Source of the DNA: Pterobdella sp. o SKG-2022
Taxonomy: Eukaryota; Annelida; Clitellata; Hirudinida; Piscicolidae
NCBI GenBank assembly: GCA_964035795.1
Contig: CAXIVU010000259.1
Location: 1-64,000 of the forward strand
Direction: 5' to 3'
Length of the DNA: 64,000 nt
Shown: positions 30,001 through 45,000 of the stretch, piece after piece
Position numbering within the stretch: the stretch's first letter is position 1
Layout: every line of letters begins with the position of its first letter
Made by a program: the position numbers and the translations under genes
Notes under the pieces: model-generated
Told to the model about the DNA's origin: nothing
The model's database searches: none
Seen by the model: the letters and a program-made list of their open reading frames with translations, nothing else

Positions 30001-33000
30001 AATCAACGCAAACAACAACTGTTATTATGACAACAACGACAGAAATGTTGTCTACATCTACGCCAACAGTTACTACTGTAGAAACAACAACGCCAACTAC
30101 AATTTCTGTAACAACAACTTCAATGGCTACAGCTACAACAGTTTCGACAACGATTGCAAAATCAACGCAAACAACAACTGTTATTATGACAACAACGACA
30201 GAAATGTTGTCTACATCTACGCCAACAGTTACTACTGTAGAAACAACAACGCCAACTACAATAACTGTGACAACAACTTCAATGGCTACAGCTACAACAG
30301 TTTCGACAACGATTGCAAAATCAACGCAAACAACAACTGTTATTATGACAACAACGACAGAAATGTTGTCTACATCTACGCCAACAGTTATTACTGTAGA
30401 AACAACAACGCCAACTACAATTTCTGTAACAACAACTTCAATGGCTACAGCTACAACAGTTTCGACAACGATTGCAAAATCAACGCAAACAACAACTGTT
30501 ATTATGACAACAACGACAGAAATGTTGTCTACATCTACGCCAACAGTTACTACTGTAGAAACAACAACGCCAACTACAATTTCTGTGACAACAACTTCAT
30601 TGGCTACAGCTACAACAGTTTCGACAACGATTGCAACATTAACGCAAACAACAACTGTTATTATGACAACAACGACAGAAATGTTGTCTAAATCTACGCC
30701 AACAGTTACTACTGTAGAAACAACAACGCCAACTACAATAACTGTAACAACAACTTCATTGGCTACAGCTACAACAGTTTCGACAACGATTGCAACATCA
30801 ACGCAAACAACAACTGTTATTATGACAACAAAGACAGAAATGTTGTCTAAATCTACGCCAACAGTTACTACTGTAGAAACAACAACGCCAACTACAATAA
30901 CTGTAACAACAACTTCATTGGCTACAGCTACAACAGTTTCGACAACGATTGCAACATCAACGCAAACAACAACTCTTATTATGACAACAACGACAGAAAT
31001 GTTGTCTAAATCTACGCCAACAGTTACTACTGTAGAAACAACAACGCCAACTACAATAACTGTAACAACAACTTCATTGGCTATAGCTACAACAGTTTCG
31101 ACAACGATTGCAACATCAACGCAAACAACAACTGTTATTATGACAACAAAGACAGAAATGTTGTCTAAATCTACGCCAACAGTTACTACTGTAGAAACAA
31201 CAACGCCAACTACAATAACTGTAACAACAACTTCATTGGCTACAGCTACAACAGGTTCGACAACGATTGCAACATCAACGCAAACAACAACTGTTATTAT
31301 GACAACAACGACAGAAATGTTGTCTAAATCTACGCCAACAGTTACTACTGTAGAAACAACAACGCCAACTACAATAACTGTAACAACAACTTCATTGGCT
31401 ACAGCTACAACAGTTTCGACATCGATTGCAACATCAACGCAAACAACAACTGTTATTATGACAACAAAGACAGAAATGTTGTCTAAATCTACGCCAACAG
31501 TTACTACTGTAGAAACAACAACGCCAACTACAATAACTGTAACAACAACTTCATTGGCTACAGCTACAACAGTTTCGACAACGATTGCAACATCAACGCA
31601 AACAACAACTGTTATTATGACAACAACGACAGAAATGTTGTCTAAATCTACGCCAACAGTTACTACTGTAGAAACAACAACGCCAACTACAATAACTGTG
31701 ACAACAACTTCATTGGCTACAGCTACAACAGTTTCGACAACGATTGCAACATCAACGCAAACAACAACTGTTATTATGACAACAACGACAGAAATGTTGT
31801 CTAAATCTACGCCAACAGTTACTACTGTAGAAACAACAACGCCAACTACAATTTCTGTAACAACAACTTCATTGGCTACAGCTACAACAGTTTCGACAAC
31901 GATTGCAACATCAACGCAAACAACAACTGTTATTATGACAACAACGACAGAAATGTTGTCTAAATCTACGCCAACAGTTACTACTGTAGAAACAACAACG
32001 CCAACTACAATAACTGTAACAACAACTTCATTGGCTACAGCTACAACAGTTTCGACAACGATTGCAACATCAACGCAAACAACAACTGTTATTATGACAA
32101 CAACGACAGAAATGTTGTCTAAATCTACGCCAACAGTTACTACTGTAGAAACAACAACGCCAACTACAATAACTGTAACAACAACTTCATTGGCTACAGC
32201 TACAACAGTTTCGACAACGATTGCAACATCAACGCAAACAACAACTGTTATTATGACAACAACGACAGAAATGTTGTCTAAATCTACGCCAACAGTTACT
32301 ACTGTAGAAACAACAACGCCAACTACAATAACTGTAACAACAACTTCATTGGCTACAGCTACAACAGTTTCGACAACGATTGCAACATCAACGCAAACAA
32401 CAACTGTTATTATGACAACAACGACAGAAATGTTGTCTAAATCTACGCCAACAGTTACTACTGTAGAAACAACAACGCCAACTACAATAACTGTAACAAC
32501 AACTTCATTGGCTACAGCTACAACAGTTTCGACAACGATTGCAACATCAACGCAAACAACAACTGTTATTATGACAACAACGACAGAAATGTTGTCTAAA
32601 TCTACGCCAACAGTTACTACTGTAGAAACAACAACGCCAACTACAATAACTGTAACAACAACTTCATTGGCTACAGCTACAACAGTTTCGACAACGATTG
32701 CAACATCAACGCAAACAACAACTGTTATTATGACAACAACGACAGAAATGTTGTCTAAATCTACGCCAACAGTTACTACTGTAGAAACAACAACGCCAAC
32801 TACAATAACTGTAACAACAACTTCATTGGCTACAGCTACAACAGTTTCGACAACGATTGCAACATCAACGCAAACAACAACTGTTATTATGACAACAACG
32901 ACAGAAATGTTGTCTAAATCTACGCCAACAGTTACTACTGTAGAAACAACAACGCCAACTACAATAACTGTAACAACAACTTCATTGGCTACAGCTACAA

Positions 33001-36000
33001 CAGTTTCGACAACGATTGCAACATCAACGCAAACAACAACTGTTATTATGACAACAACGACAGAAATGTTGTCTAAATCTACGCCAACAGTTACTACTGT
33101 AGAAACAACAACGCCAACTACAATAACTGTAACAACAACTTCATTGGCTACAGCTACAACAGTTTCGACAACGATTGCAACATCAACGCAAACAACAACT
33201 GTTATTATGACAACAACGACAGAAATGTTGTCTAAATCTACGCCAACAGTTACTACTGTAGAAACAACAACGCCAACTACAATAACTGTAACAACAACTT
33301 CATTGGCTACAGCTACAACAGTTTCGACAACGATTGCAACATCAACGCAAACAACAACTGTTATTATGACAACAACGACAGAAATGTTGTCTAAATCTAC
33401 GCCAACAGTTACTACTGTAGAAACAACAACGCCAACTACAATAACTGTAACAACAACTTCATTGGCTACAGCTACAACAGTTTCGACAACGATTGCAACA
33501 TCAACGCAAACAACAACTGTTATTATGACAACAACGACAGAAATGTTGTCTAAATCTACGCCAACAGTTACTACTGTAGAAACAACAACGCCAACTACAA
33601 TAACTGTAACAACAACTTCATTGGCTACAGCTACAACAGTTTCGACAACGATTGCAACATCAACGCAAACAACAACTGTTATTATGACAACAACGACAGA
33701 AATGTTGTCTAAATCTACGCCAACAGTTACTACTGTAGAAACAACAACGCCAACTACAATAACTGTAACAACAACTTCATTGGCTACAGCTACAACAGTT
33801 TCGACAACGATTGCAACATCAACGCAAACAACAACTGTTATTATGACAACAACGACAGAAATGTTGTCTAAATCTACGCCAACAGTTACTACTGTAGAAA
33901 CAACAACGCCAACTACAATAACTGTAACAACAACTTCATTGGCTACAGCTACAACAGTTTCGACATCGATTGCAACATCAACGCAAACAACAACTGTTAT
34001 TATGACAACAAAGACAGAAATGTTGTCTAAATCTACGCCAACAGTTACTACTGTAGAAACAACAACGCCAACTACAATAACTGTAACAACAACTTCATTG
34101 GCTACAGCTACAACAGTTTCGACAACGATTGCAACATCAACGCAAACAACAACTGTTATTATGACAACAACGACAGAAATGTTGTCTAAATCTACGCCAA
34201 CAGTTACTACTGTAGAAACAACAACGCCAACTACAATAACTGTGACAACAACTTCATTGGCTACAGCTACAACAGTTTCGACAACGATTGCAACATCAAC
34301 GCAAACAACAACTGTTATTATGACAACAACGACAGAAATGTTGTCTAAATCTACGCCAACAGTTACTACTGTAGAAACAACAACGCCAACTACAATTTCT
34401 GTAACAACAACTTCATTGGCTACAGCTACAACAGTTTCGACAACGATTGCAACATCAACGCAAACAACAACTGTTATTATGACAACAACGACAGAAATGT
34501 TGTCTAAATCTACGCCAACATTTACTACTGTAGAAACAACAACGCCAACTACAATAACTGTAACAACAACTTCATTGGCTACAGCTACAACAGTTTCGAC
34601 AACGTTTGCAACATCAACGCAAACAACAACTGTTATTATGACAACAACGACAGAAATGTTGTCTAAATCTACGCCAACAGTTACTACTGTAGAAACAACA
34701 ACGCCAACTACAATAACTGTAACAACAACTTCATTGGCTACAGCTACAACAGTTTCGACAACGATTGCAACATCAACGCAAACAACAACTGTTATTATGA
34801 CAACAAAGACAGAAATGTTGTCTAAATCTACGCCAAAAGTTACTACTGTAGAAACAACAACGACAACTACAATAACTGTAACAACAACTTCATTGGCTAC
34901 AGCTACAACAGTTTCGACAACGATTGCAACATCAACGCAAACAACAACTGTTATTATGACAACAACGACAGAAATGTTGTCTAAATCTACGCCAACAGTT
35001 ACTACTGTAGAAACAACAACGCCAACTACAATAACTGTAACAACAACTTCATTGGCTACAGCTACAACAGTTTCGACAACGATTGCAACATCAACGCAAA
35101 CAACAACTCTTATTATGACAACAACGACAGAAATGTTGTCTAAATCTACGCCAACAGTTACTACTGTAGAAACAACAACGCCAACTACAATAACTGTGAC
35201 AACAACTTCATTGGCTACAGCTACAACAGTTTCGACAACGATTGCAACATCAACGCAAACAACAACTGTTATTATGACAACAACGACAGAAATGTTGTCT
35301 AAATCTACGCCAACAGTTACTACTGTAGAAACAACAACGCCAACTACAATAACTGTAAGAACAACTTCATTGGCTACAGCTACAACAGTTTCGACAACGA
35401 TTGCAACATCAACGCAAACAACAACTGTTATTATGACAACAACGACAGAAATGTTGTCTAAATCTACGCCAACAGTTACTACTGTAGAAACAACAACGCC
35501 AACTACAATAACTGTAACAACAACTTCATTGGCTACAGCTACAACAGTTTCGACAACGATTGCAACATCAACGCAAACAACAACTGTTATTATGACAACA
35601 ACGACAGAAATGTTGTCTAAATCTACGCCAACAGTTACTACTGTAGAAACAACAACGCCAACTACAATAACTGTGACAACAACTTCATTGGCTACAGCTA
35701 CAACAGTTTCGACAACGATTGCAACATCAACGCAAACAACAACTGTTATTATGACAACAACGACAGAAATGTTGTCTAAATCTACGCCAACAGTTACTAC
35801 TGTAGAAACAACAACGCCAACTACAATAACTGTAACAACAACTTCATTGGCTACAGCTACAACAGGTTCGACAACGATTGCAACATCAACGCAAACAACA
35901 ACTGTTATTATGACAACAACGACAGAAATGTTGTCTAAATCTACGCCAACAGTTACTACTGTAGAAACAACAACGCCAACTACAATAACTGTAACAACAA

Positions 36001-39000
36001 CTTCATTGGCTACAGCTACAACAGTTTCGACATCGATTGCAACATCAACGCAAACAACAACTGTTATTATGACAACAACGACAGAAATGTTGTCTAAATC
36101 TACGCCAACAGTTACTACTGTAGAAACAACAACGCCAACTACAATAACTGTAACAACAACTTCATTGGCTACAGCTACAACAGTTTCGACAACGATTGCA
36201 ACATCAACGCAAACAACAACTGTTATTATGACAACAACGACAGAAATGTTGTCTAAATCTACGCCAACAGTTACTACTGTAGAAACAACAACGCCAACTA
36301 CAATAACTGTAACAACAACTTCATTGGCTACAGCTACAACAGTTTCGACAACGATTGCAACATCAACGCAAACAACAACTGTTATTATGACAACAACGAC
36401 AGAAATGTTGTCTAAATCTACGCCAACAGTTACTACTGTAGAAACAACAACGCCAACTACAATAACTGTAAGAACAACTTCATTGGCTACAGCTACAACA
36501 GTTTCGACAACGATTGCAACATCAACGCAAACAACAACTGTTATTATGACAACAACGACAGAAATGTTGTCTAAATCTACGCCAACAGTTACTACTGTAG
36601 AAACAACAACGCCAACTACAATAACTGTAACAACAACTTCATTGGCTACAGCTACAACAGTTTCGACAACGATTGCAACATCAACGCAAACAACAACTGT
36701 TATTATGACAACAACGACAGAAATGTTGTCTAAATCTACGCCAACAGTTACTACTGTAGAAACAACAACGCCAACTACAATAACTGTGACAACAACTTCA
36801 TTGGCTACAGCTACAACAGTTTCGACAACGATTGCAACATCAACGCAAACAACAACTGTTATTATGACAACAACGACAGAAATGTTGTCTAAATCTACGC
36901 CAACAGTTACTACTGTAGAAACAACAACGCCAACTACAATAACTGTAACAACAACTTCATTGGCTACAGCTACAACAGGTTCGACAACGATTGCAACATC
37001 AACGCAAACAACAACTGTTATTATGACAACAACGACAGAAATGTTGTCTAAATCTACGCCAACAGTTACTACTGTAGAAACAACAACGCCAACTACAATA
37101 ACTGTAACAACAACTTCATTGGCTACAGCTACAACAGTTTCGACATCGATTGCAACATCAACGCAAACAACAACTGTTATAATGACAACAACGACAGAAA
37201 TGTTGTCTAAATCTACGCCAACAGTTACTACTGTAGAAACAACAACGCCAACTACAATAACTGTAACAACAACTTCATTGGCTACAGCTACAACAGTTTC
37301 GACAACGATTGCAACATCAACGCAAACAACAACTGTTATTATGACAACAACGACAGAAATGTTGTCTAAATCTACGCCAACAGTTACTACTGTAGAAACA
37401 ACAACGCCAACTACAATTTCTGTAACAACAACTTCATTGGCTACAGCTACAACAGTTTCGACAACGATTGCAACATTAACGCAAACAACAACTGTTATTA
37501 TGACAACAACGACAGAAATGTTGTCTAAATCTACGCCAACAGTTACTACTGTAGAAACAACAACGCCAACTACAATAACTGTAACAACAACTTCATTGGC
37601 TACAGCTACAACAGTTTCGACAACGATTGCAACATCAACGCAAACAACAACTGTTATTATGACAACAACGACAGAAATGTTGTCTAAATCTACGCCAACA
37701 GTTACTACTGTAGAAACAACAACGCCAACTACAATTTCTGTAACAACAACTTCTTTGGCTACAGCTACAACAGTTTCGACAACGATTGCAACATTAACGC
37801 AAACAACAACTGTTATTATGACAACAACGACAGAAATGTTGTCTAAATCTACGCCAACAGTTACTACTGTAGAAACAACAACGCCAACTACAATAACTGT
37901 AACAACAACTTCATTGGCTACAGCTACAACAGTTTCGACAACGATTGCAACATCAACGCAAACAACAACTGTTATTATGACAACAAAGACAGAAATGTTG
38001 TCTAAATCTACGCCAACAGTTACTACTGTAGAAACAACAACGCCAACTACAATAACTGTAACAACAACTTCATTGGCTACAGCTACAACAGTTTCGACAA
38101 CGATTGCAACATCAACGCAAACAACAACTGTTATTATGACAACAACGACAGAAATGTTGTCTAAATCTACGCCAACAGTTACTACTGTAGAAACAACAAC
38201 GCCAACTACAATAACTGTAACAACAACTTCATTGGCTACAGCTACAACAGTTTCGACATCGATTGCAACATCAACGCAAACAACAACTCTTATTATGACA
38301 ACAACGACAGAAATGTTGTCTAAATCTACGCCAACAGTTACTACTGTAGAAACAACAACGCCAACTACAATAACTGTAACAACAACTTCATTGGCTATAG
38401 CTACAACAGTTTCGACAACGATTGCAACATCAACGCAAACAACAACTGTTATTATGACAACAAAGACAGAAATGTTGTCTACATCTACGCCAACAGTTAC
38501 TACTGTAGAAACAACAACGCCAACTACAATAACTGTAACAACAACTTCATTGGCTACAGCTACAACAGGTTCGACAACGATTGCAACATCAACGCAAACA
38601 ACAACTGTTATTATGACAACAACGACAGAAATGTTGTCTAAATCTACGCCAACAGTTACTACTGTAGAAACAACAACGCCAACTACAATAACTGTAACAA
38701 CAACTTCATTGGCTACAGCTACAACAGTTTCGACATCGATTGCAACATCAACGCAAACAACAACTGTTATTATGACAACAAAGACAGAAATGTTGTCTAA
38801 ATCTACGCCAACAGTTACTACTGTAGAAACAACAACGCCAACTACAATAACTGTAACAACAACTTCATTGGCTATAGCTACAACTGTTTCGACAACGATT
38901 GCAACATCAACGCAAACAACAACTGTTATTATGACAACAACGACAGAAATGTTGTCTAAATCTACGCCAACAGTTACTACTGTAGAAACAACAACGCCAA

Positions 39001-42000
39001 CTACAATAACTGTAACAACAACTTCATTGGCTACAGCTACAACAGTTTCGACAACGATTGCAACATCAACGCAAACAACAACTGTTATTATGACAACAAC
39101 GACAGAAATGTTGTCTAAATCTACGCCAACAGTTACTACTGTAGAAACAACAACGCCAACTACAATTTCTGTAACAACAATTTCATTGGCTACAGCTACA
39201 ACAGTTTCGACAACGATTGCAACATCAACGCAAACAATAACTGTTATTATGACAACAACGATAGAAATGTTGTCTAAATCTACGCCAACAGTTACTACTG
39301 TAGAAACAACAACGCCAACTACAATAACTGTAACAACAACTTCATTGGCTACAGCTACAACAGTTTCGACAACGATTGCAACATTAACGCAAACAACAAC
39401 TGTTATTATGACAACAACGACAGAAATGTTGTCTAAATCTACGCCAACAGTTACTACTGTAGAAACAACAACGCCAACTACAATAACTGTAACAACAACT
39501 TCATTGGCTACAGCTACAACAGTTTCGACAACGATTGCAACATCAACGCAAACAACAACTGTTATTATGACAACAAAGACAGAAATGTTGTCTAAATCTA
39601 CGCCAACAGTTACTACTGTAGAAACAACAACGCCAACTACAATAACTGTAACAACAACTTCATTGGCTACAGCTACAACAGTTTCGACAACGATTGCAAC
39701 ATCAACGCAAACAACAACTGTTATTATGACAACAACGACAGAAATGTTGTCTAAATCTACGCCAACAGTTACTACTGTAGAAACAACAACGCCAACTACA
39801 ATAACTGTAACAACAACTTCATTGGCTACAGCTACAACAGTTTCGACATCGATTGCAACATCAACGCAAACAACAACTCTTATTATGACAACAACGACAG
39901 AAATGTTGTCTAAATCTACGCCAACAGTTACTACTGTAGAAACAACAACGCCAACTACAATAACTGTAACAACAACTTCATTGGCTATAGCTACAACAGT
40001 TTCGACAACGATTGCAACATCAACGCAAACAACAACTGTTATTATGACAACAAAGACAGAAATGTTGTCTAAATCTACGCCAACAGTTACTACTGTAGAA
40101 ACAACAACGCCAACTACAATAACTGTAACAACAACTTCATTGGCTACAGCTACAACAGGTTCGACAACGATTGCAACATCAACGCAAACAACAACTGTTA
40201 TTATGACAACAACGACAGAAATGTTGTCTAAATCTACGCCAACAGTTACTACTGTAGAAACAACAACGCCAACTACAATAACTGTAACAACAACTTCATT
40301 GGCTACAGCTACAACAGTTTCGACAACGATTGCAACATCAACGCAAACAACAACTGTTATTATGACAACAAAGACAGAAATGTTGTCTAAATCTACGCCA
40401 ACAGTTACTACTGTAGAAACAACAACGCCAACTACAATAACTGTAACAACAACTTCATTGGCTACAGCTACAACAGTTTCGACAACGATTGCAACATCAA
40501 CGCAAACAACAACTGTTATTATGACAACAACGACAGAAATGTTGTCTAAATCTACGCCAACAGTTACTACTGTAGAAACAACAACGCCAACTACAATAAC
40601 TGTAACAACAACTTCATTGGCTACAGCTACAACAGTTTCGACATCGATTGCAACATCAACGCAAACAACAACTCTTATTATGACAACAACGACAGAAATG
40701 TTGTCTAAATCTACGCCAACAGTTACTACTGTAGAAACAACAACGCCAACTACAATAACTGTAACAACAACTTCATTGGCTACAGCTACAACAGTTTCGA
40801 CATCGATTGCAACATCAACGCAAACAACAACTCTTATTATGACAACAACGACAGAAATGTTGTCTAAATCTACGCCAACAGTTACTACTGTAGAAACAAC
40901 AACGCCAACTACAATAACTGTAACAACAACTTCATTGGCTATAGCTACAACAGTTTCGACAACGATTGCAACATCAACGCAAACAACAACTGTTATTATG
41001 ACAACAAAGACAGAAATGTTGTCTACATCTACGCCAACAGTTACTACTGTAGAAACAACAACGCCAACTACAATAACTGTAACAACAACTTCATTGGCTA
41101 CAGCTACAACAGGTTCGACAACGATTGCAACATCAACGCAAACAACAACTGTTATTATGACAACAACGACAGAAATGTTGTCTAAATCTACGCCAACAGT
41201 TACTACTGTAGAAACAACAACGCCAACTACAATAACTGTAACAACAACTTCATTGGCTACAGCTACAACAGTTTCGACATCGATTGCAACATCAACGCAA
41301 ACAACAACTGTTATTATGACAACAAAGACAGAAATGTTGTCTAAATCTACGCCAACAGTTACTACTGTAGAAACAACAACGCCAACTACAATAACTGTAA
41401 CAACAACTTCATTGGCTATAGCTACAACTGTTTCGACAACGATTGCAACATCAACGCAAACAACAACTGTTATTATGACAACAACGACAGAAATGTTGTC
41501 TAAATCTACGCCAACAGTTACTACTGTAGAAACAACAACGCCAACTACAATAACTGTAACAACAACTTCATTGGCTACAGCTACAACAGTTTCGACAACG
41601 ATTGCAACATCAACGCAAACAACAACTGTTATTATGACAACAACGACAGAAATGTTGTCTAAATCTACGCCAACAGTTACTACTGTAGAAACAACAACGC
41701 CAACTACAATTTCTGTAACAACAATTTCATTGGCTACAGCTACAACAGTTTCGACAACGATTGCAACATCAACGCAAACAATAACTGTTATTATGACAAC
41801 AACGATAGAAATGTTGTCTAAATCTACGCCAACAGTTACTACTGTAGAAACAACAACGCCAACTACAATAACTGTAACAACAACTTCATTGGCTACAGCT
41901 ACAACAGTTTCGACAACGATTGCAACATTAACGCAAACAACAACTGTTATTATGACAACAACGACAGAAATGTTGTCTAAATCTACGCCAACAGTTACTA

Positions 42001-45000
42001 CTGTAGAAACAACAACGCCAACTACAATAACTGTAACAACAACTTCATTGGCTACAGCTACAACAGTTTCGACAACGATTGCAACATCAACGCAAACAAC
42101 AACTGTTATTATGACAACAAAGACAGAAATGTTGTCTAAATCTACGCCAACAGTTACTACTGTAGAAACAACAACGCCAACTACAATAACTGTAACAACA
42201 ACTTCATTGGCTACAGCTACAACAGTTTCGACAACGATTGCAACATCAACGCAAACAACAACTGTTATTATGACAACAACGACAGAAATGTTGTCTAAAT
42301 CTACGCCAACAGTTACTACTGTAGAAACAACAACGCCAACTACAATAACTGTAACAACAACTTCATTGGCTACAGCTACAACAGTTTCGACATCGATTGC
42401 AACATCAACGCAAACAACAACTCTTATTATGACAACAACGACAGAAATGTTGTCTAAATCTACGCCAACAGTTACTACTGTAGAAACAACAACGCCAACT
42501 ACAATAACTGTAACAACAACTTCATTGGCTATAGCTACAACAGTTTCGACAACGATTGCAACATCAACGCAAACAACAACTGTTATTATGACAACAAAGA
42601 CAGAAATGTTGTCTAAATCTACGCCAACAGTTACTACTGTAGAAACAACAACGCCAACTACAATAACTGTAACAACAACTTCATTGGCTACAGCTACAAC
42701 AGGTTCGACAACGATTGCAACATCAACGCAAACAACAACTGTTATTATGACAACAACGACAGAAATGTTGTCTAAATCTACGCCAACAGTTACTACTGTA
42801 GAAACAACAACGCCAACTACAATAACTGTAACAACAACTTCATTGGCTACAGCTACAACAGTTTCGACAACGATTGCAACATCAACGCAAACAACAACTG
42901 TTATTATGACAACAACGACAGAAATGTTGTCTAAATCTACGCCAACAGTTACTACTGTAGAAACAACAACGCCAACTACAATAACTGTAACAACAACTTC
43001 ATTGGCTACAGCTACAACAGTTTCGACATCGATTGCAACATCAACGCAAACAACAACTCTTATTATGACAACAACGACAGAAATGTTGTCTAAATCTACG
43101 CCAACAGTTACTACTGTAGAAACAACAACGCCAACTACAATAACTGTAACAACAACTTCATTGGCTATAGCTACAACAGTTTCGACAACGATTGCAACAT
43201 CAACGCAAACAACAACTGTTATTATGACAACAAAGACAGAAATGTTGTCTAAATCTACGCCAACAGTTACTACTGTAGAAACAACAACGCCAACTACAAT
43301 AACTGTAACAACAACTTCATTGGCTACAGCTACAACAGGTTCGACAACGATTGCAACATCAACGCAAACAACAACTGTTATTATGACAACAACGACAGAA
43401 ATGTTGTCTAAATCTACGCCAACAGTTACTACTGTAGAAACAACAACGCCAACTACAATAACTGTAACAACAACTTCATTGGCTACAGCTACAACAGTTT
43501 CGACAACGATTGCAACATCAACGCAAACAACAACTGTTATTATGACAACAAAGACAGAAATGTTGTCTAAATCTACGCCAACAGTTACTACTGTAGAAAC
43601 AACAACGCCAACTACAATAACTGTAACAACAACTTCATTGACTACAGCTACAACAGTTTCGACAACGATTGCAACATCAACGCAAACAACAACTGTTATT
43701 ATGACAACAACGACAAAAATGTTGTCTAAATCTACGCCAACAGTTACTACTGTAGAAACAACAACGCCAACTACAATAACTGTAACAACAACTTCATTGG
43801 CTATAGCTACAACAGTTTCGACAACGATTGCAACATCAACGCAAACAACAACTGTTATTATGACAACAAAGACAGAAATGTTGTCTAAATCTACGCCAAC
43901 AGTTACTACTGTAGAAACAACAACGCCAACTACAATAACTGTAACAACAACTTCATTGGCTACAGCTACAACAGTTTCGACAACGATTGCAACATCAACG
44001 CAAACAACAACTGTTATTATGACAACAACGACAGAAATGTTGTCTAAATCTACGCCAACAGTTACTACTGTAGAAACAACAACGCCAACTACAATAACTG
44101 TAACAACAACTTCATTGGCTACAGCTACAACAGTTTCGACAACGATTGCAACATCAACGCAAACAACAACTGTTATTATGACAACAAAGACAGAAATGTT
44201 GTCTACATCTACGCCAACAGTTACTACTGTAGAAACAACAACGCCAACTACAATAACTGTAACAACAACTTCATTGACTACAGCTACAACAGTTTCGACA
44301 ACGATTGCAACATCAACGCAAACAACAACTGTTATTATGACAACAACGACAAAAATGTTGTCTAAATCTACGCCAACAGTTACTACTGTAGAAACAACAA
44401 CGCCAACTACAATAACTGTAACAACAACTTCATTGGCTATAGCTACAACAGTTTCGACAACGATTGCAACATCAACGCAAACAACAACTGTTATTATGAC
44501 AACAAAGACAGAAATGTTGTCTAAATCTACGCCAACAGTTACTACTGTAGAAACAACAACGCCAACTACAATAACTGTAACAACAACTTCATTGGCTACA
44601 GCTACAACAGTTTCGACATCGATTGCAACATCAACGCAAACAACAACTGTTATTATGACAACAAAGACAGAAATGTTGTCTAAATCTACGCCAACAGTTA
44701 CTACTGTAGAAACAACAACGCCAACTACAATAACTGTAACAACAACTTCATTGGCTACAGCTACAACAGTTTCGACAACGATTGCAACATCAACGCAAAC
44801 AACAACTGTTATTATGACAACAACGACAGAAATGTTGTCTAAATCTACGCCAACAGTTACTACTGTAGAAACAACAACGCCAACTACAATAACTGTGACA
44901 ACAACTTCATTGGCTACAGCTACAACAGTTTCGACAACGATTGCAACATCAACGCAAACAACAACTGTTATTATGACAACAACGACAGAAATGTTGTCTA

